DNA of 64,000 nucleotides from Acidisarcina sp. (GTDB lineage: Bacteria; Acidobacteriota; Terriglobia; Terriglobales; Acidobacteriaceae), in contig DATLIY010000008.1 in assembly GCA_035539175.1 (NCBI GenBank), forward strand, positions 558,001 through 622,000, written 5' to 3'. A model generated the notes under the pieces. The model ran no database searches, was not told where the DNA came from, and was given only the letters and a program-made list of their open reading frames with translations. The stretch's first letter is position 1. Each line of letters starts with the position of its first letter. Positions 53,360 through 61,488 of this stretch are shown here, piece after piece. The position numbers and the translations under genes are program-made.

Positions 53360-53509
53360 ATGTTGAAGTTTATTGAGGCTGGATTGCTTGCAGTAAGTGT
53401 TTTGGTATGTATTGGGCTGATTGTGACCGTGCCCGCCCGCCGCAAGACCCGAAAGGAAACCGAGGCCGCCCGCATCGCCAACGATGCACCGGAGACCGGC
53501 CGGTCGTAA
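53360..53509 (+). CDS. 49-residue single-pass membrane protein
   Basis: An ATG at 53360 with an AGGAG site nine bases upstream opens a frame of 49 residues. It has one membrane helix (GLLAVSVLVCIGLIVTV) and then a basic cytoplasmic or periplasmic tail (PARRKTRKETEAAR). It lies after the M20 gene and converges with maf. The ribosome-binding site and the classical membrane-protein profile suggest it is real. No family is recognised. Confidence 0.55.
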   Translation: MLKFIEAGLLAVSVLVCIGLIVTVPARRKTRKETEAARIANDAPETGRS

Positions 53510-53518
53510 ATATAACCC

Positions 53519-54133
53519 TTATCCAGCGCTGCTCATCAGGCTGGCGGAGCGCTTCAGGCGGCGATGCATGCCCTCGATCAGATTCGCCACGAGAGACAGC
53601 GGCAATCCCACTACATTGAAATAGCACCCCTGAATGCGGGGAATCCAGCGGGCGGCATAGCCCTGGATGGCATAGGCTCCTGCCTTGTCCATGGGTTCGC
53701 CGCTGGCGACGTATGCCTCGATCTCAGCAGTGGAGAGCGTCTGCATGCGGACGAAGGTCACTTCCGCCGCCGCTTCCATTCCCGCGCGGGAGAGAAGGCA
53801 GACTCCGGTGATCACCTGGTGCGTGCGCCCGGAGAGCTGTGCGAGCATGCGTGCGGCGTCTGGCCTGCTGGCGGGCTTCCCGAGGATCTCGCCATCGACC
53901 ACGACGACCGTATCCGCGCCGAGTACGAGCAGCGGATTCTCGGCGTCGTCTAGGGCGGAGTGTTCGTCGAAGACCGCCTGGGCCTTTTCCCGCGCCAGCC
54001 GCGTAGCGAACGAGATAGCGTCTTCGCCAGGTTGATGCTCCTCCGGAACCGAGGACGGAAGGACACGAAACTCAAAGCCTGCCTGGGTAAGCAATTCCCT
54101 GCGGCGCGGCGAAGCGGATGCGAGCACGAGCAT
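53519..54133 (-). CDS. maf: Maf-like nucleoside triphosphate pyrophosphatase
   Basis: The 204-residue protein has the Maf signature LASASPRRRELLTQAGFEF, the catalytic SFATRLAREKA segment, LGADTVVVVDGEILGKP and DKAGAYAIQGYAARW. Maf proteins hydrolyse non-canonical or modified nucleoside triphosphates (for example dTTP/UTP or m7GTP, by subgroup) and can delay septation. Length is normal. It converges with the 49-residue gene, with nine bases between them. Confidence 0.9.
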   Translation of the reverse strand: MLVLASASPRRRELLTQAGFEFRVLPSSVPEEHQPGEDAISFATRLAREKAQAVFDEHSALDDAENPLLVLGADTVVVVDGEILGKPASRPDAARMLAQLSGRTHQVITGVCLLSRAGMEAAAEVTFVRMQTLSTAEIEAYVASGEPMDKAGAYAIQGYAARWIPRIQGCYFNVVGLPLSLVANLIEGMHRRLKRSASLMSSAG

Positions 54134-54191
54134 AGAAACAATTATGGCTGAGAAAACGCTTCGGCAAAACTGTGCCGCAAAACGATCTTGT

Positions 54192-54247
54192 CAGGGTTCG
54201 CTTGCCAGGGTTCGCTTGCCAGGGTTCGCGCCTCAGGGTTCGCACCG
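54192..54247. repeat. four tandem 14-bp repeats
   Basis: CAGGGTTCGCTTGC occurs twice perfectly and twice with 3' changes, at 54192, 54206, 54220 and 54234. The array lies between maf and the isoaspartyl peptidase gene. It is not related to the dispersed element. Copy number may vary between strains. Confidence 0.8.
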
Positions 54248-54299
54248 CTGAAGTGCTCTGTGCCGCTGCGATGACCAGCTTTTGCCAGCCGCCCGCTGG

Positions 54300-55244
54300 C
54301 TAACTTCGCACGGTTCCGGTTTGGATGCTGCTGGCCGTCGCCACTCCCCAGGCCATGCGGGGCGTATTGTGGGCGATGCCGTAACGGCCGTCCGGCCCCA
54401 GCAGAAGGATGCCGCCGTGGCCGTTGAGGCGGCGGTGGAGATAGTCGATCGCATCCTGCGCGGATCGATCCGGCGCAAAGCCATCCGCTACACGATCCAC
54501 TGCCCACTTGCCCAGCACGAGCTTCATAATCGGCTCGCCCCAGCCTGTCAGCGAGGTGGCTGCGCTCAGGTTGTCGGCATAGCCTCCGCAGCCGATGATC
54601 GAAGAATCGCCCACACGGCCGGGAGTCTTGTTCAGGGTGCCGCCGGTTGAAGTGGCCGCGGCGAGATTGCCAAAGCCGTCCAGGGCCACCGCGCCTACGG
54701 TGTCATGCGAGGTGTAGGTGGGCGGTTCCTGCTCCGAGGGCGGGCCGGAGAAGCTCTCATCGGGGAGCCCCCGCATCGCCAGCAGATGCGCTTCGTCCAG
54801 CCGCCGGCGCTCGCGGTCCAACACCAGATCGGCGTTGTCGATGAGCTTGATGCCGTGAGCCCGGGCAAACTCCTCTGCGCCTGCGCCCACAAAATAGACA
54901 TGCGGGCTCTTGTCGAGCACCAGGCGCGCGGCATGAATGGGGTTGCGGATACGCTCCACGCAGGCCACCGCGCCAGCCCGCAGGTTCGACCCATCCATCA
55001 GCAGGGCGTCCAACTGCACGCGGCCATCGCGGGTAAGAAAGCTGCCGCGGCCGGCGTCGAAGGTATCGTCGTCCTCCATCATGGCGACCGCAGTCTCCAC
55101 CGCATCGAGGGCGCGACCACCCTGTTGCAGCAGGGCATAGCCCGCGGCCAGCGCAAGGGAGACTCCCCGCTGGTGCGCGGCTAACATATCGTCGGGGATG
55201 GCCCACGCTCCGCCATGAACCAGTAGAACCGGCTTCGTATTCAT
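54300..55244 (-). CDS. isoaspartyl peptidase/L-asparaginase (Ntn hydrolase)
   Basis: The 314-residue precursor has the motif VLLVHGGAWAIPDD at the N-terminus. The predicted autocleavage site comes just before the nucleophile threonine in TSHDTVGAVALDGFGNL. The TSTGGTLNKTPGRVGDS segment follows, and the substrate-binding GCGGYADN. It should self-process into two chains and hydrolyse isoaspartyl peptides or asparagine. I start at ATG 55244; a longer frame to 55289 has no support and the ribosome-binding site is weak. Confidence 0.85.
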   Translation of the reverse strand: MNTKPVLLVHGGAWAIPDDMLAAHQRGVSLALAAGYALLQQGGRALDAVETAVAMMEDDDTFDAGRGSFLTRDGRVQLDALLMDGSNLRAGAVACVERIRNPIHAARLVLDKSPHVYFVGAGAEEFARAHGIKLIDNADLVLDRERRRLDEAHLLAMRGLPDESFSGPPSEQEPPTYTSHDTVGAVALDGFGNLAAATSTGGTLNKTPGRVGDSSIIGCGGYADNLSAATSLTGWGEPIMKLVLGKWAVDRVADGFAPDRSAQDAIDYLHRRLNGHGGILLLGPDGRYGIAHNTPRMAWGVATASSIQTGTVRS

Positions 55245-55344
55245 AGGAATTCTTATCGTACGGGATGTGCGCGCAACAGGGGGAAGCATTTGCGCGAGAC
55301 GAGCACAGTGCGAAGGCAGAGATCTGCGCGCTTACGAGTTTGGT

Positions 55345-56067
55345 CTAGGCGTTTGGGGCGGCGGTCTTCAGGTCTTGCGAAGCAGTGGCCACAGCCGGGG
55401 CGGCGGATTCCCTCTGGCGCTGCAGGACCAGGGGAGTCGTCTCTTTTACCGGGGCAAGGTGGCGTGTCTGCTGGTAGGTGTAGCGGATGCGGTGGATCAC
55501 GGTGATGGTGGAGACGACCGCGAGCACCCAGAGAGCAGGAGCCATTACGCCCCAGCGATTGAAGAGCGCTCCCAGAATCACCAGCACAATCCGCTCCGGC
55601 CGCTCCATGAAGCCGACCTTGCAGCTTCCGATGAGTGCCTCCGCGCGGGCGCGGGTGTAGCTCACCATCAGCGAGGTAACCATGACGAAGGCAACCAGCC
55701 AGACGTAGAACAGGCGGTGGCCGCGAGCGTAGTACACCAGCAGGCCGAAGAAGAGCACCACGTCGCTATAGCGATCGATCACGGAATCGAAGAAGGCTCC
55801 GAAGACCGTGACCTGATCCGTCTGGCGGGCGACGCGCCCATCCACCATGTCGAAGATGCCCGCGCCAATAATCACCAGTCCCGCATACAGGAACATGCGC
55901 ACATTGTTGTGCGCATTGGCGAAGCCGAAGAGCACCGCCGCGCCGGTGTTGATAATCAAGCCGATGAAGGTGAGTGCGTTGGGCGAGATGCGAGTAAGCG
56001 CAAGCCCATTCACGATGCTCTGCAGAATAACGCCGCAGCCCCGTCCGAATGCGCTGGTCCAGGTCAT
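55345..56067 (-). CDS. CDP-alcohol phosphatidyltransferase
   Basis: The 240-residue integral membrane enzyme has the family signature DMVDGRVARQTDQV followed by GAFFDSVIDRYSD, with the required aspartates. Five or more membrane helices are visible (FIGLIINTGAAVLFGF, FVMVTSLMVSYTRAR). Family members make phosphatidylglycerol phosphate, phosphatidylserine, phosphatidylinositol or cardiolipin from CDP-diacylglycerol. The precise product cannot be told from the sequence. The last 40 residues form a soluble alanine-rich tail. Confidence 0.85.
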   Translation of the reverse strand: MTWTSAFGRGCGVILQSIVNGLALTRISPNALTFIGLIINTGAAVLFGFANAHNNVRMFLYAGLVIIGAGIFDMVDGRVARQTDQVTVFGAFFDSVIDRYSDVVLFFGLLVYYARGHRLFYVWLVAFVMVTSLMVSYTRARAEALIGSCKVGFMERPERIVLVILGALFNRWGVMAPALWVLAVVSTITVIHRIRYTYQQTRHLAPVKETTPLVLQRQRESAAPAVATASQDLKTAAPNA

Positions 56068-56128
56068 CGCGAGCTCCGGTGATTCGGAGATCCCATCGTC
56101 TTGCAGACTGGGAACCGGCTACACGGCT

Positions 56129-56614
56129 TCATTTTGCCTCTTCGTTCACTTCATCGTGGATGGTTACAAGCTTGAGAATCTCAAGTTCACGCTTGCCGTT
56201 GGGGGTCACAATCACTACGGTTTCCCCCACCTGTTTGCCGACGAGACCGCGGCCGATCGGCGACGTGGTCGAGATCAATCCCTTGCTCACGTCGGACTCT
56301 TCGCTGGTCACGAGCTTATACTCGATCTCTTCTTCCTTGGTGGAGTCGTATACCAGCACGGTGGATCCGAAGGCGGCACGATCCCTGGGAATGTTCGCCA
56401 GGTTCACCAGCGCAAGCTCACCCATACGAGCCTTCAACTGGCCGAGACGCGCGTTGACATAGACCTGGCGCTGCTTCGCCATGTGATATTCGGCGTTTTC
56501 GCTCAGGTCTCCAAGGGAGGCAGCCTTCTTGATCTCTACCGGCAGCTCATGCGTGAGCTCGTACTCGAGCTTGATGATCTCTTCCTGGAGCTTCTTTTTG
56601 ATGTGTTCAGGCAT
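56129..56614 (-). CDS. greA: transcription elongation factor GreA
   Basis: The 161-residue protein has the N-terminal coiled coil with the acidic tip LGDLSENAEYHMAK (Asp36 and Glu39 among conserved acids) and the C-terminal FKBP-like domain (STTSPIGRGLVGKQVGETVVI, TPNGKRELEILKL). It rescues backtracked RNA polymerase by stimulating transcript cleavage. Length and order are typical. It is divergent from carD, another RNA-polymerase-binding protein. Confidence 0.93.
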   Translation of the reverse strand: MPEHIKKKLQEEIIKLEYELTHELPVEIKKAASLGDLSENAEYHMAKQRQVYVNARLGQLKARMGELALVNLANIPRDRAAFGSTVLVYDSTKEEEIEYKLVTSEESDVSKGLISTTSPIGRGLVGKQVGETVVIVTPNGKRELEILKLVTIHDEVNEEAK

Positions 56615-56766
56615 GCAACTCTTTTATCCGCCCCGGCTGGAAGAACACGAGGCGCGTGTCTTTGACTGACCGTCTTTTCTGGCCCTACTGGATTATACGA
56701 CGATCTGGCCCTATGGCGAGACTCCTGCGGGCAGGTGGCCCTCCATCCAGCAGGAGATCGTAACCC

Positions 56767-56796
56767 TTGACGGTCGTAACTTCAACAGCATATCCT
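56767..56796 (+). promoter_or_regulatory. possible carD promoter
   Basis: TTGACG (56767-56772) and TATCCT (56791-56796) are separated by 18 bases, about 60 bases upstream of the carD start. The match is moderate; this is a suggestion only. Confidence 0.35.
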
Positions 56797-56855
56797 CGGT
56801 CCACGTTTGCTTCTTGGTTACTCCCGCTAGTTAACGGCTTCATGCATAAAAACCT

Positions 56856-57389
56856 ATGAGAAGCATGCCGAATTTTCAGGTTGGTGACAAAGTCGTCTAT
56901 CCGAATCACGGGATAGGCATTGTGGATCAGATTTCAACCCGAACGAATGGATTCCAGGTAGAGCGCTTTTACATGGTGTCGATTAAAGCGAGCTCCCTGA
57001 AAGTGATGGTTCCGTGCGGTAATGTCCTGACGGTTGGACTGCGTCGCGTCGTTCGGCAGGATGAAGTGGACAATATCTTCGCGTTTCTGGGCGACGACCC
57101 GTGCAGCAATTGCAATGCGGACTGGAAGGAAAGATACCGCGAACATTGCGAAAAAATGAAGGCCGGTTCCCTGATGGAAGTGGCCGAAGTTTTGAAGAGC
57201 CTGCTGGTGCTGAATAAGAAGAAGCCTCTCGGCTTTCGCGAGCAGAAGATGCTGGAGAAGGCGCGCTATCTGCTGGTAAATGAGATATCCCAGGCCGTCG
57301 GCGGCTGCGAAGGAACCGTGGATGAGGAGCTGGTTACCTCCCTCGCGAGAGCGGAACTGAAGTTCCCGGACATCGTAGGCGAGGCTTAA
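56856..57389 (+). CDS. CarD-family transcription regulator
   Basis: The 177-residue protein has the N-terminal RNA-polymerase-interacting Tudor-like domain (FQVGDKVVYPNHGIGIVDQ, YMVSIKASSLKVMVPCGN) and the helical C-terminal DNA-binding domain (SLMEVAEVLKSLLVLNKKK, SFREQKMLEKARYLL-type). CarD proteins stabilise open complexes at many promoters, often in rRNA regulation. Unusual here is a cysteine-rich segment at the domain junction (C54, C83, C86, C98). The start at ATG 56856 has no clear ribosome-binding site; ATG 56865 is the alternative. Confidence 0.85.
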   Translation: MRSMPNFQVGDKVVYPNHGIGIVDQISTRTNGFQVERFYMVSIKASSLKVMVPCGNVLTVGLRRVVRQDEVDNIFAFLGDDPCSNCNADWKERYREHCEKMKAGSLMEVAEVLKSLLVLNKKKPLGFREQKMLEKARYLLVNEISQAVGGCEGTVDEELVTSLARAELKFPDIVGEA

Positions 57390-57445
57390 AGAGCCTCGTC
57401 TGGCAACACCAGGCATCCAGCAGAGTCAGACATTGGATTCAAACC

Positions 57446-57481
57446 GGCATCGAGCCCTCTATGAGGCAAGATGCCTTTTTT
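57446..57481 (+). terminator. intrinsic terminator after carD
   Basis: The arms GGCATC and GATGCC (57446-57451, 57470-57475) enclose an inner CCTC...GAGG stem and are followed by six T. It lies about 55 bases after the carD stop. Confidence 0.75.
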
Positions 57482-57518
57482 GTCCTTGATTTTTGTCCTT
57501 GATCCGCTATCCGCACCA

Positions 57519-58073
57519 TTAACTCTCCTGTTTTTTGTCGGTTACAGATTCATCGCCCTGTAGCTTCCCCACCAGGCCTTCTGCCCAGGCGCGAATTCCC
57601 GGCCAGTCGCGAAGGTCGCTCGCGGCGACCTTGCGGAAAGGACTGGCAGGCAATTTCAGCAACAGGCTATCGGGAAAGCGCAGGTTTGCCGGATCGTATT
57701 TGCCGAGAAACACCTCCGTCGCAACCGGCGACAGCCAGGAGTAGCCGGCCAGCGCCTTGTCGAGCGCGCTGCGCGCCGCCTTCATCTCTGCTTCTTCCGG
57801 GCGCAGCGGGCCCAGCGCAAAAACGGCGACCGGGCGCGTGATGAGGGCAACACAGTGTTGCGATAGAAAGCGCAAAGCATCCTTGTGCCACTTGTCGTAA
57901 TAGATTGGCGCACCCAGCACAACCGCGTCATACGGCACAATCGAGGTGACAGTGTGTACGGGCAGAGCTTCGGCTATCAGCCCCCGGTCGCGGAGCGTTT
58001 TGGCGATCGCGTCTGCGACCTCCTGCGTAGAACTGTAGCGGGTGGCATAGGTGACGAGAATGGATGATGACAT
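57519..58073 (-). CDS. flavodoxin-domain protein
   Basis: The 184-residue protein starts at ATG 58073 (AAGGGAG site). It has the FMN-phosphate loop TYATRYSSTQEVADAI, the loop APIYYDKWHKDAL, and the flavodoxin fold. It is related to HemG/flavodoxin-type proteins such as protoporphyrinogen dehydrogenase, but the exact electron partner is unknown. The C-terminus (LPASPFRKVAASDLRDWPGI) is typical of this subgroup. Confidence 0.75.
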   Translation of the reverse strand: MSSSILVTYATRYSSTQEVADAIAKTLRDRGLIAEALPVHTVTSIVPYDAVVLGAPIYYDKWHKDALRFLSQHCVALITRPVAVFALGPLRPEEAEMKAARSALDKALAGYSWLSPVATEVFLGKYDPANLRFPDSLLLKLPASPFRKVAASDLRDWPGIRAWAEGLVGKLQGDESVTDKKQES

Positions 58074-58233
58074 GACTGGCTCCCTTGCCGCGCCATCCGG
58101 CGGCTTGCGGTAGACGCGCCAAACCAGCGGGATCAATGCAGCGGAGCGATTGTAGGCGAGTCGCAGCGTCTTTGGAACGTGCCGCCATCACATCGGAGTG
58201 TGTTGCCATTTTTAGGAGTGAGCGGGTTCGCCG

Positions 58234-58740
58234 CTAGCTTTTGTTCCCGGCATCCCGCGCTTCGCGTGCCAGGTTGTTGGCGCGGGCGTCCAGAAAGCTT
58301 TGCAGAATCAGGACGGCGGCCACCTGGTCCACCACCATCTTGTGCTCCGCTCCGGGGCGGCCAGCCTCATGCAGCAGCCGATGGGCCTCGGTCGTCGTCA
58401 GCCGCTCATCCCATAGGGAGATGGGCAAGCCGAACTCCTGCCGCAGCATTTCGGCAAAGGCCTGAGCCTTAACGGCCTGCGGGCTGAGGTCGCCCGACAT
58501 ATACAGCGGATTGCCCACCACAATCTCCGCGCAGGCATACTTGCGCAGGATTCGTGCCAGCGAACGGAGATCCTGCCGGCGATTGCTGCGGACCAGCGTC
58601 AGGACAGGATGTGCCGTTTGGCCACGTTCATCGGAGACCGCCACGCCAACGCGCCGGTCGCCCACATCCAGACCAAGGATGCGTGGGACGGGGGCTGATT
58701 CGGGGACTGATTCTTCGGCTTGGGAGAGAGGCTGGTCCAC
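58234..58740 (-). CDS. ruvX: Holliday junction resolvase RuvX
   Basis: The 168-residue protein of the YqgF family has the RNase H-like fold with catalytic acids in LGLDVGDRRVGVAVSD, an acidic residue in WDERLTTTEA and the C-terminal VDQVAAVLILQSFLD. It processes Holliday junctions or pre-16S rRNA. An alanine-rich 20-residue N-terminal extension precedes the core. It is divergent from mltG, its usual neighbour in many genomes. Confidence 0.9.
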   Translation of the reverse strand: MDQPLSQAEESVPESAPVPRILGLDVGDRRVGVAVSDERGQTAHPVLTLVRSNRRQDLRSLARILRKYACAEIVVGNPLYMSGDLSPQAVKAQAFAEMLRQEFGLPISLWDERLTTTEAHRLLHEAGRPGAEHKMVVDQVAAVLILQSFLDARANNLAREARDAGNKS

Positions 58741-58858
58741 ATAGGAATCTTAAGCTACCGCCCATACGTCTACGTAGTTATAGGAGAATCAACCCGCCAT
58801 CATAAAATCAATCAAGTGGCCCGGGCTGGGAATCTAAGAAATTAAAAGGCTGGATTGA

Positions 58859-59842
58859 GTGCGACGTTTTTTCCTATTAGTCATTCTGGCGGCGTTGGCA
58901 GGCGCGGCCTACCTCCTGCTTGCGCCTGCAGGCCCTACCCACGAGACGTTCGTGGATTTTCCGCCTGGAACCTCGGTGCGGCAGATGGGAGCCCTGCTGG
59001 AAGAGCACGGAATTATCCGCAGCAGGTATGCATTTCAAGTGGTGCGGCTGGCCGAGCGAGGGACGCTGAAGGCCGGGGAGTACCGCTTCGATCATCCGGC
59101 AACGGTGCTGGAGGTCTATGACCGCCTGCGCCGCGGCGACGTGTTCACCCGGTCGGTGACGATTCCCGAGGGCGCGAACATGTTCGACGTAGCCGAGCGG
59201 CTGGAGGCAGCGCAGCTCGGGCCGAAGGAATTGTTTTTGCAGGCCGCGAACCGGGACGTGCAACTGGTTGCCGATCTGGATCCCGACGCGCCGACTCTGG
59301 AAGGCTACCTCTTCCCCGACACCTATCATCTGCCGAGGAAGGCCACTCCGGACCAGATCGCGGCGGCGATGGTGAAGCGCTTTCGTGCAGCCGCTGCTTC
59401 GATGGGGCTCACGCGGAACTTTCACCAGGTGGTGACCTTGGCGTCCATCGTGGAGAAGGAGACTCCGCTGGAGTCGGAGCGCCCGCTGGTGGCTAGTGTC
59501 ATGGTGAACCGGCTGGAAAAGAGAATGCCGCTGATGACGGACCCTAGCGTCATTTATGCGCAGTTACGCGAGGGGCGCTACCGGGGAACCATCTACCAGT
59601 CGGATTTGGCCTATGACTCGCCCTACAACACCTATCGGCATGCAGGCCTGCCACCCGGCCCCATTGCAAATCCCGGCGTTGCGTCGCTCAAGGCCGCCAT
59701 GTCTCCGGCTGCTACGAATTACCTATACTTTGTCGCGGCCTCGGGAGATCCCTCCGGCCACTCGCGATTTGCAGCGACCCTGGAAGAGCACACACAGAAC
59801 GTTCAGGCTTATCGCAAGACGCTACACAACGGAAGCCGGTAA
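58859..59842 (+). CDS. mltG: endolytic transglycosylase MltG
   Basis: The 327-residue protein starts at GTG 58859. One N-terminal membrane helix (FFLLVILAALAGAAYLLL) is followed by a LysM-like domain and the YceG catalytic domain with the active-site glutamate in VTLASIVEKETPLESERP and the motif PLMTDPSVIYAQ. It cuts nascent peptidoglycan strands to release them from the membrane. The ribosome-binding site (AAAGG) is moderate. Divergent from ruvX. Confidence 0.92.
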   Translation: MRRFFLLVILAALAGAAYLLLAPAGPTHETFVDFPPGTSVRQMGALLEEHGIIRSRYAFQVVRLAERGTLKAGEYRFDHPATVLEVYDRLRRGDVFTRSVTIPEGANMFDVAERLEAAQLGPKELFLQAANRDVQLVADLDPDAPTLEGYLFPDTYHLPRKATPDQIAAAMVKRFRAAAASMGLTRNFHQVVTLASIVEKETPLESERPLVASVMVNRLEKRMPLMTDPSVIYAQLREGRYRGTIYQSDLAYDSPYNTYRHAGLPPGPIANPGVASLKAAMSPAATNYLYFVAASGDPSGHSRFAATLEEHTQNVQAYRKTLHNGSR

Positions 59843-59872
59843 CAGGGGCGGCCGGTAACCTGGAAGTTATAC

Positions 59873-60772
59873 TTGTTAACAGAGCTGAAAAGATTGAACA
59901 GACGATGGATGGGGGCAATGGCGCTGATCTTTCCGGCTTTGACCGGATGCCTGAGCCACACCCGAAAATTGCAGGTGCCGAAGCCACCGTCGATCGTGCT
60001 GGCCGCCAAGGCGGACGATCTGGTGGATCGCGTGAATGCGCAGTTCGCCTCCATTCAAACGCTCACCGCTACCGTGGAAATGCAGGCGCAGGTGGGAGGC
60101 GCCCGCAAGGGAGCGGTGACCGACTATACCTCTTTCCGCGGGTACATCCTGATGGAGAAGCCGGCAAAGCTGCGAGTGCTCGGCCTGGTTCCGGTACTGC
60201 ACACCCACGCCTTTGATTTAGCCAGCGACGGCAAGATCTTCAAGCTGGTGATCCCTCTGAAGAGCAAGGCCATCGTCGGCACCACCAAAGTTACAAAGAA
60301 ATCGAAGAATGCCCTGGAGAATATGCGTCCCAGCCTGTTCTTCGATTCCCTGCTGATCCACGACATCTCTCCGGACGAACTGGTTTTTGTCACCGGGGAG
60401 AGCCGCATCTATCCCGACCCTGAGCGGAAGCAACTGCTGGAGGAGCCGGTTTATGACCTGGACATCGTGGAGCGCAAAGCAGGAGGGAAAGATCTGATGT
60501 TGAAGCGCGTCATCCGCTTTGGCCGCGTGGACCTGATGCCCTTTGAGCAGGACATCTACGACCAGGACGGCAACATCGAAACGCAGACGCTCTATGGGAA
60601 ATATCAGACCTTCGGCACGACCAGGTTCCCCGGTGTGGTGACCATCCGCCGGCCCCTGGAGGAGTACCAGATCACGCTGACCATCGAGAAGTTGACGTTG
60701 AACCAGACTCTCACTGAGGACCAGTTTGAGCTGAAGATCCCGGAAAACATACCCATCCAGCAATTGGAGTAG
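59873..60772 (+). CDS. DUF4292-like outer-membrane lipoprotein
   Basis: A lipoprotein of about 299 residues with a hydrophobic signal and lipobox (LIFPALTGC). The mature part begins after the acylated cysteine and contains a long beta-rich fold similar to LolA/LolB-type lipoprotein carriers (AVTDYTSFRGYILMEKPAKLRVL). The start codon is uncertain: TTG 59873 is used; ATG 59909 would give a shorter signal. It follows mltG by 30 bases and may be in the same operon. The function is unknown beyond envelope localisation. Confidence 0.7.
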   Translation: MLTELKRLNRRWMGAMALIFPALTGCLSHTRKLQVPKPPSIVLAAKADDLVDRVNAQFASIQTLTATVEMQAQVGGARKGAVTDYTSFRGYILMEKPAKLRVLGLVPVLHTHAFDLASDGKIFKLVIPLKSKAIVGTTKVTKKSKNALENMRPSLFFDSLLIHDISPDELVFVTGESRIYPDPERKQLLEEPVYDLDIVERKAGGKDLMLKRVIRFGRVDLMPFEQDIYDQDGNIETQTLYGKYQTFGTTRFPGVVTIRRPLEEYQITLTIEKLTLNQTLTEDQFELKIPENIPIQQLE

Positions 60773-60773
60773 A

Positions 60774-61012
60774 TCCTTCGCTGCGTGTTGGTCACAACAA
60801 GCAGGTCCTTCGCTGCGTTCAGGATGACAAATCTAAGGTTTGAGGATTGCAAATAAGGCTGCGCATGGGATGACAAATCTAAGGTTTGGGGATGACACAT
60901 AAGGTGCGTTCAGGATGACAAATCTAAGCGAACTCCCACCTATGCTTGTCATCCTGAGCGCAGCGAAGGACCTGCTTTATAACGCGAGGGCCCTGCTTCT
61001 CGCAGCAAAGAC
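60774..61012. repeat. dispersed repeat cluster with inverted pair
   Basis: A complete element in reverse orientation (60799-60830, AAGCAGGTCCTTCGCTGCG core) is followed 115 bases later by a forward copy (60946-60977), so the two form a potential 32-bp stem with few mismatches. Three degenerate GATGACAAATCTAAG-type units lie between (near 60822, 60868 and 60913). It separates the lipoprotein gene from arsC, whose stop is at 61016. Confidence 0.8.
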
Positions 61013-61015
61013 CTC

Positions 61016-61432
61016 TTAGCCCGCCTTCTCCACCAGCTCCTTCACATGATCCCGAATCTGGTCGCGCACCCTGCGGAAAAAGACGCGCCGCTCCTCATCC
61101 GTGCCGGTGGCATCGGCAGGATCCTGCAACGACCAGTGCAGCCGGATGCTTGGTCCGGGAAAGATCGGGCAGGACTCCTTCGCGTTGTCGCAGACGGTGA
61201 CGAGATACGCAAAGTGCGTGCCCAGATACTCCGATGCATCCTTGGACCATTGGCTCGCGATGTCGATGCCCGCTTCGCGCATCACCTCAACCGCCATCGG
61301 GTTCAGCGTGGAGGGCCTGGTGCCCGCGCTGTGCGCTTCAAACCTGTCACCGCCCATGGAGCGGAGAAATCCCTCAGCCATCTGGCTACGGCACGAGTTT
61401 CCCGTGCAAAGAAACAAAACCTTCGTCTTCAT
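61016..61432 (-). CDS. arsC: arsenate reductase ArsC, thioredoxin-coupled type
   Basis: The 138-residue protein is of the low-molecular-weight phosphatase family with the loop LCTGNSCRS (catalytic Cys9, Cys14, Arg15) and the redox pair Cys81/Cys88 in VCDNAKESCPIFPG. It reduces arsenate to arsenite using a thioredoxin cascade. I start at ATG 61432, which has an AAGGGA site; a frame to 61513 is open but not supported. It is the last gene of the ars operon. Confidence 0.9.
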   Translation of the reverse strand: MKTKVLFLCTGNSCRSQMAEGFLRSMGGDRFEAHSAGTRPSTLNPMAVEVMREAGIDIASQWSKDASEYLGTHFAYLVTVCDNAKESCPIFPGPSIRLHWSLQDPADATGTDEERRVFFRRVRDQIRDHVKELVEKAG

Positions 61433-61488
61433 AACAATCCCTTTTTCTGGAAGAAACACTGCTGCTCTGGTTGATGGGAAACGCAGCC

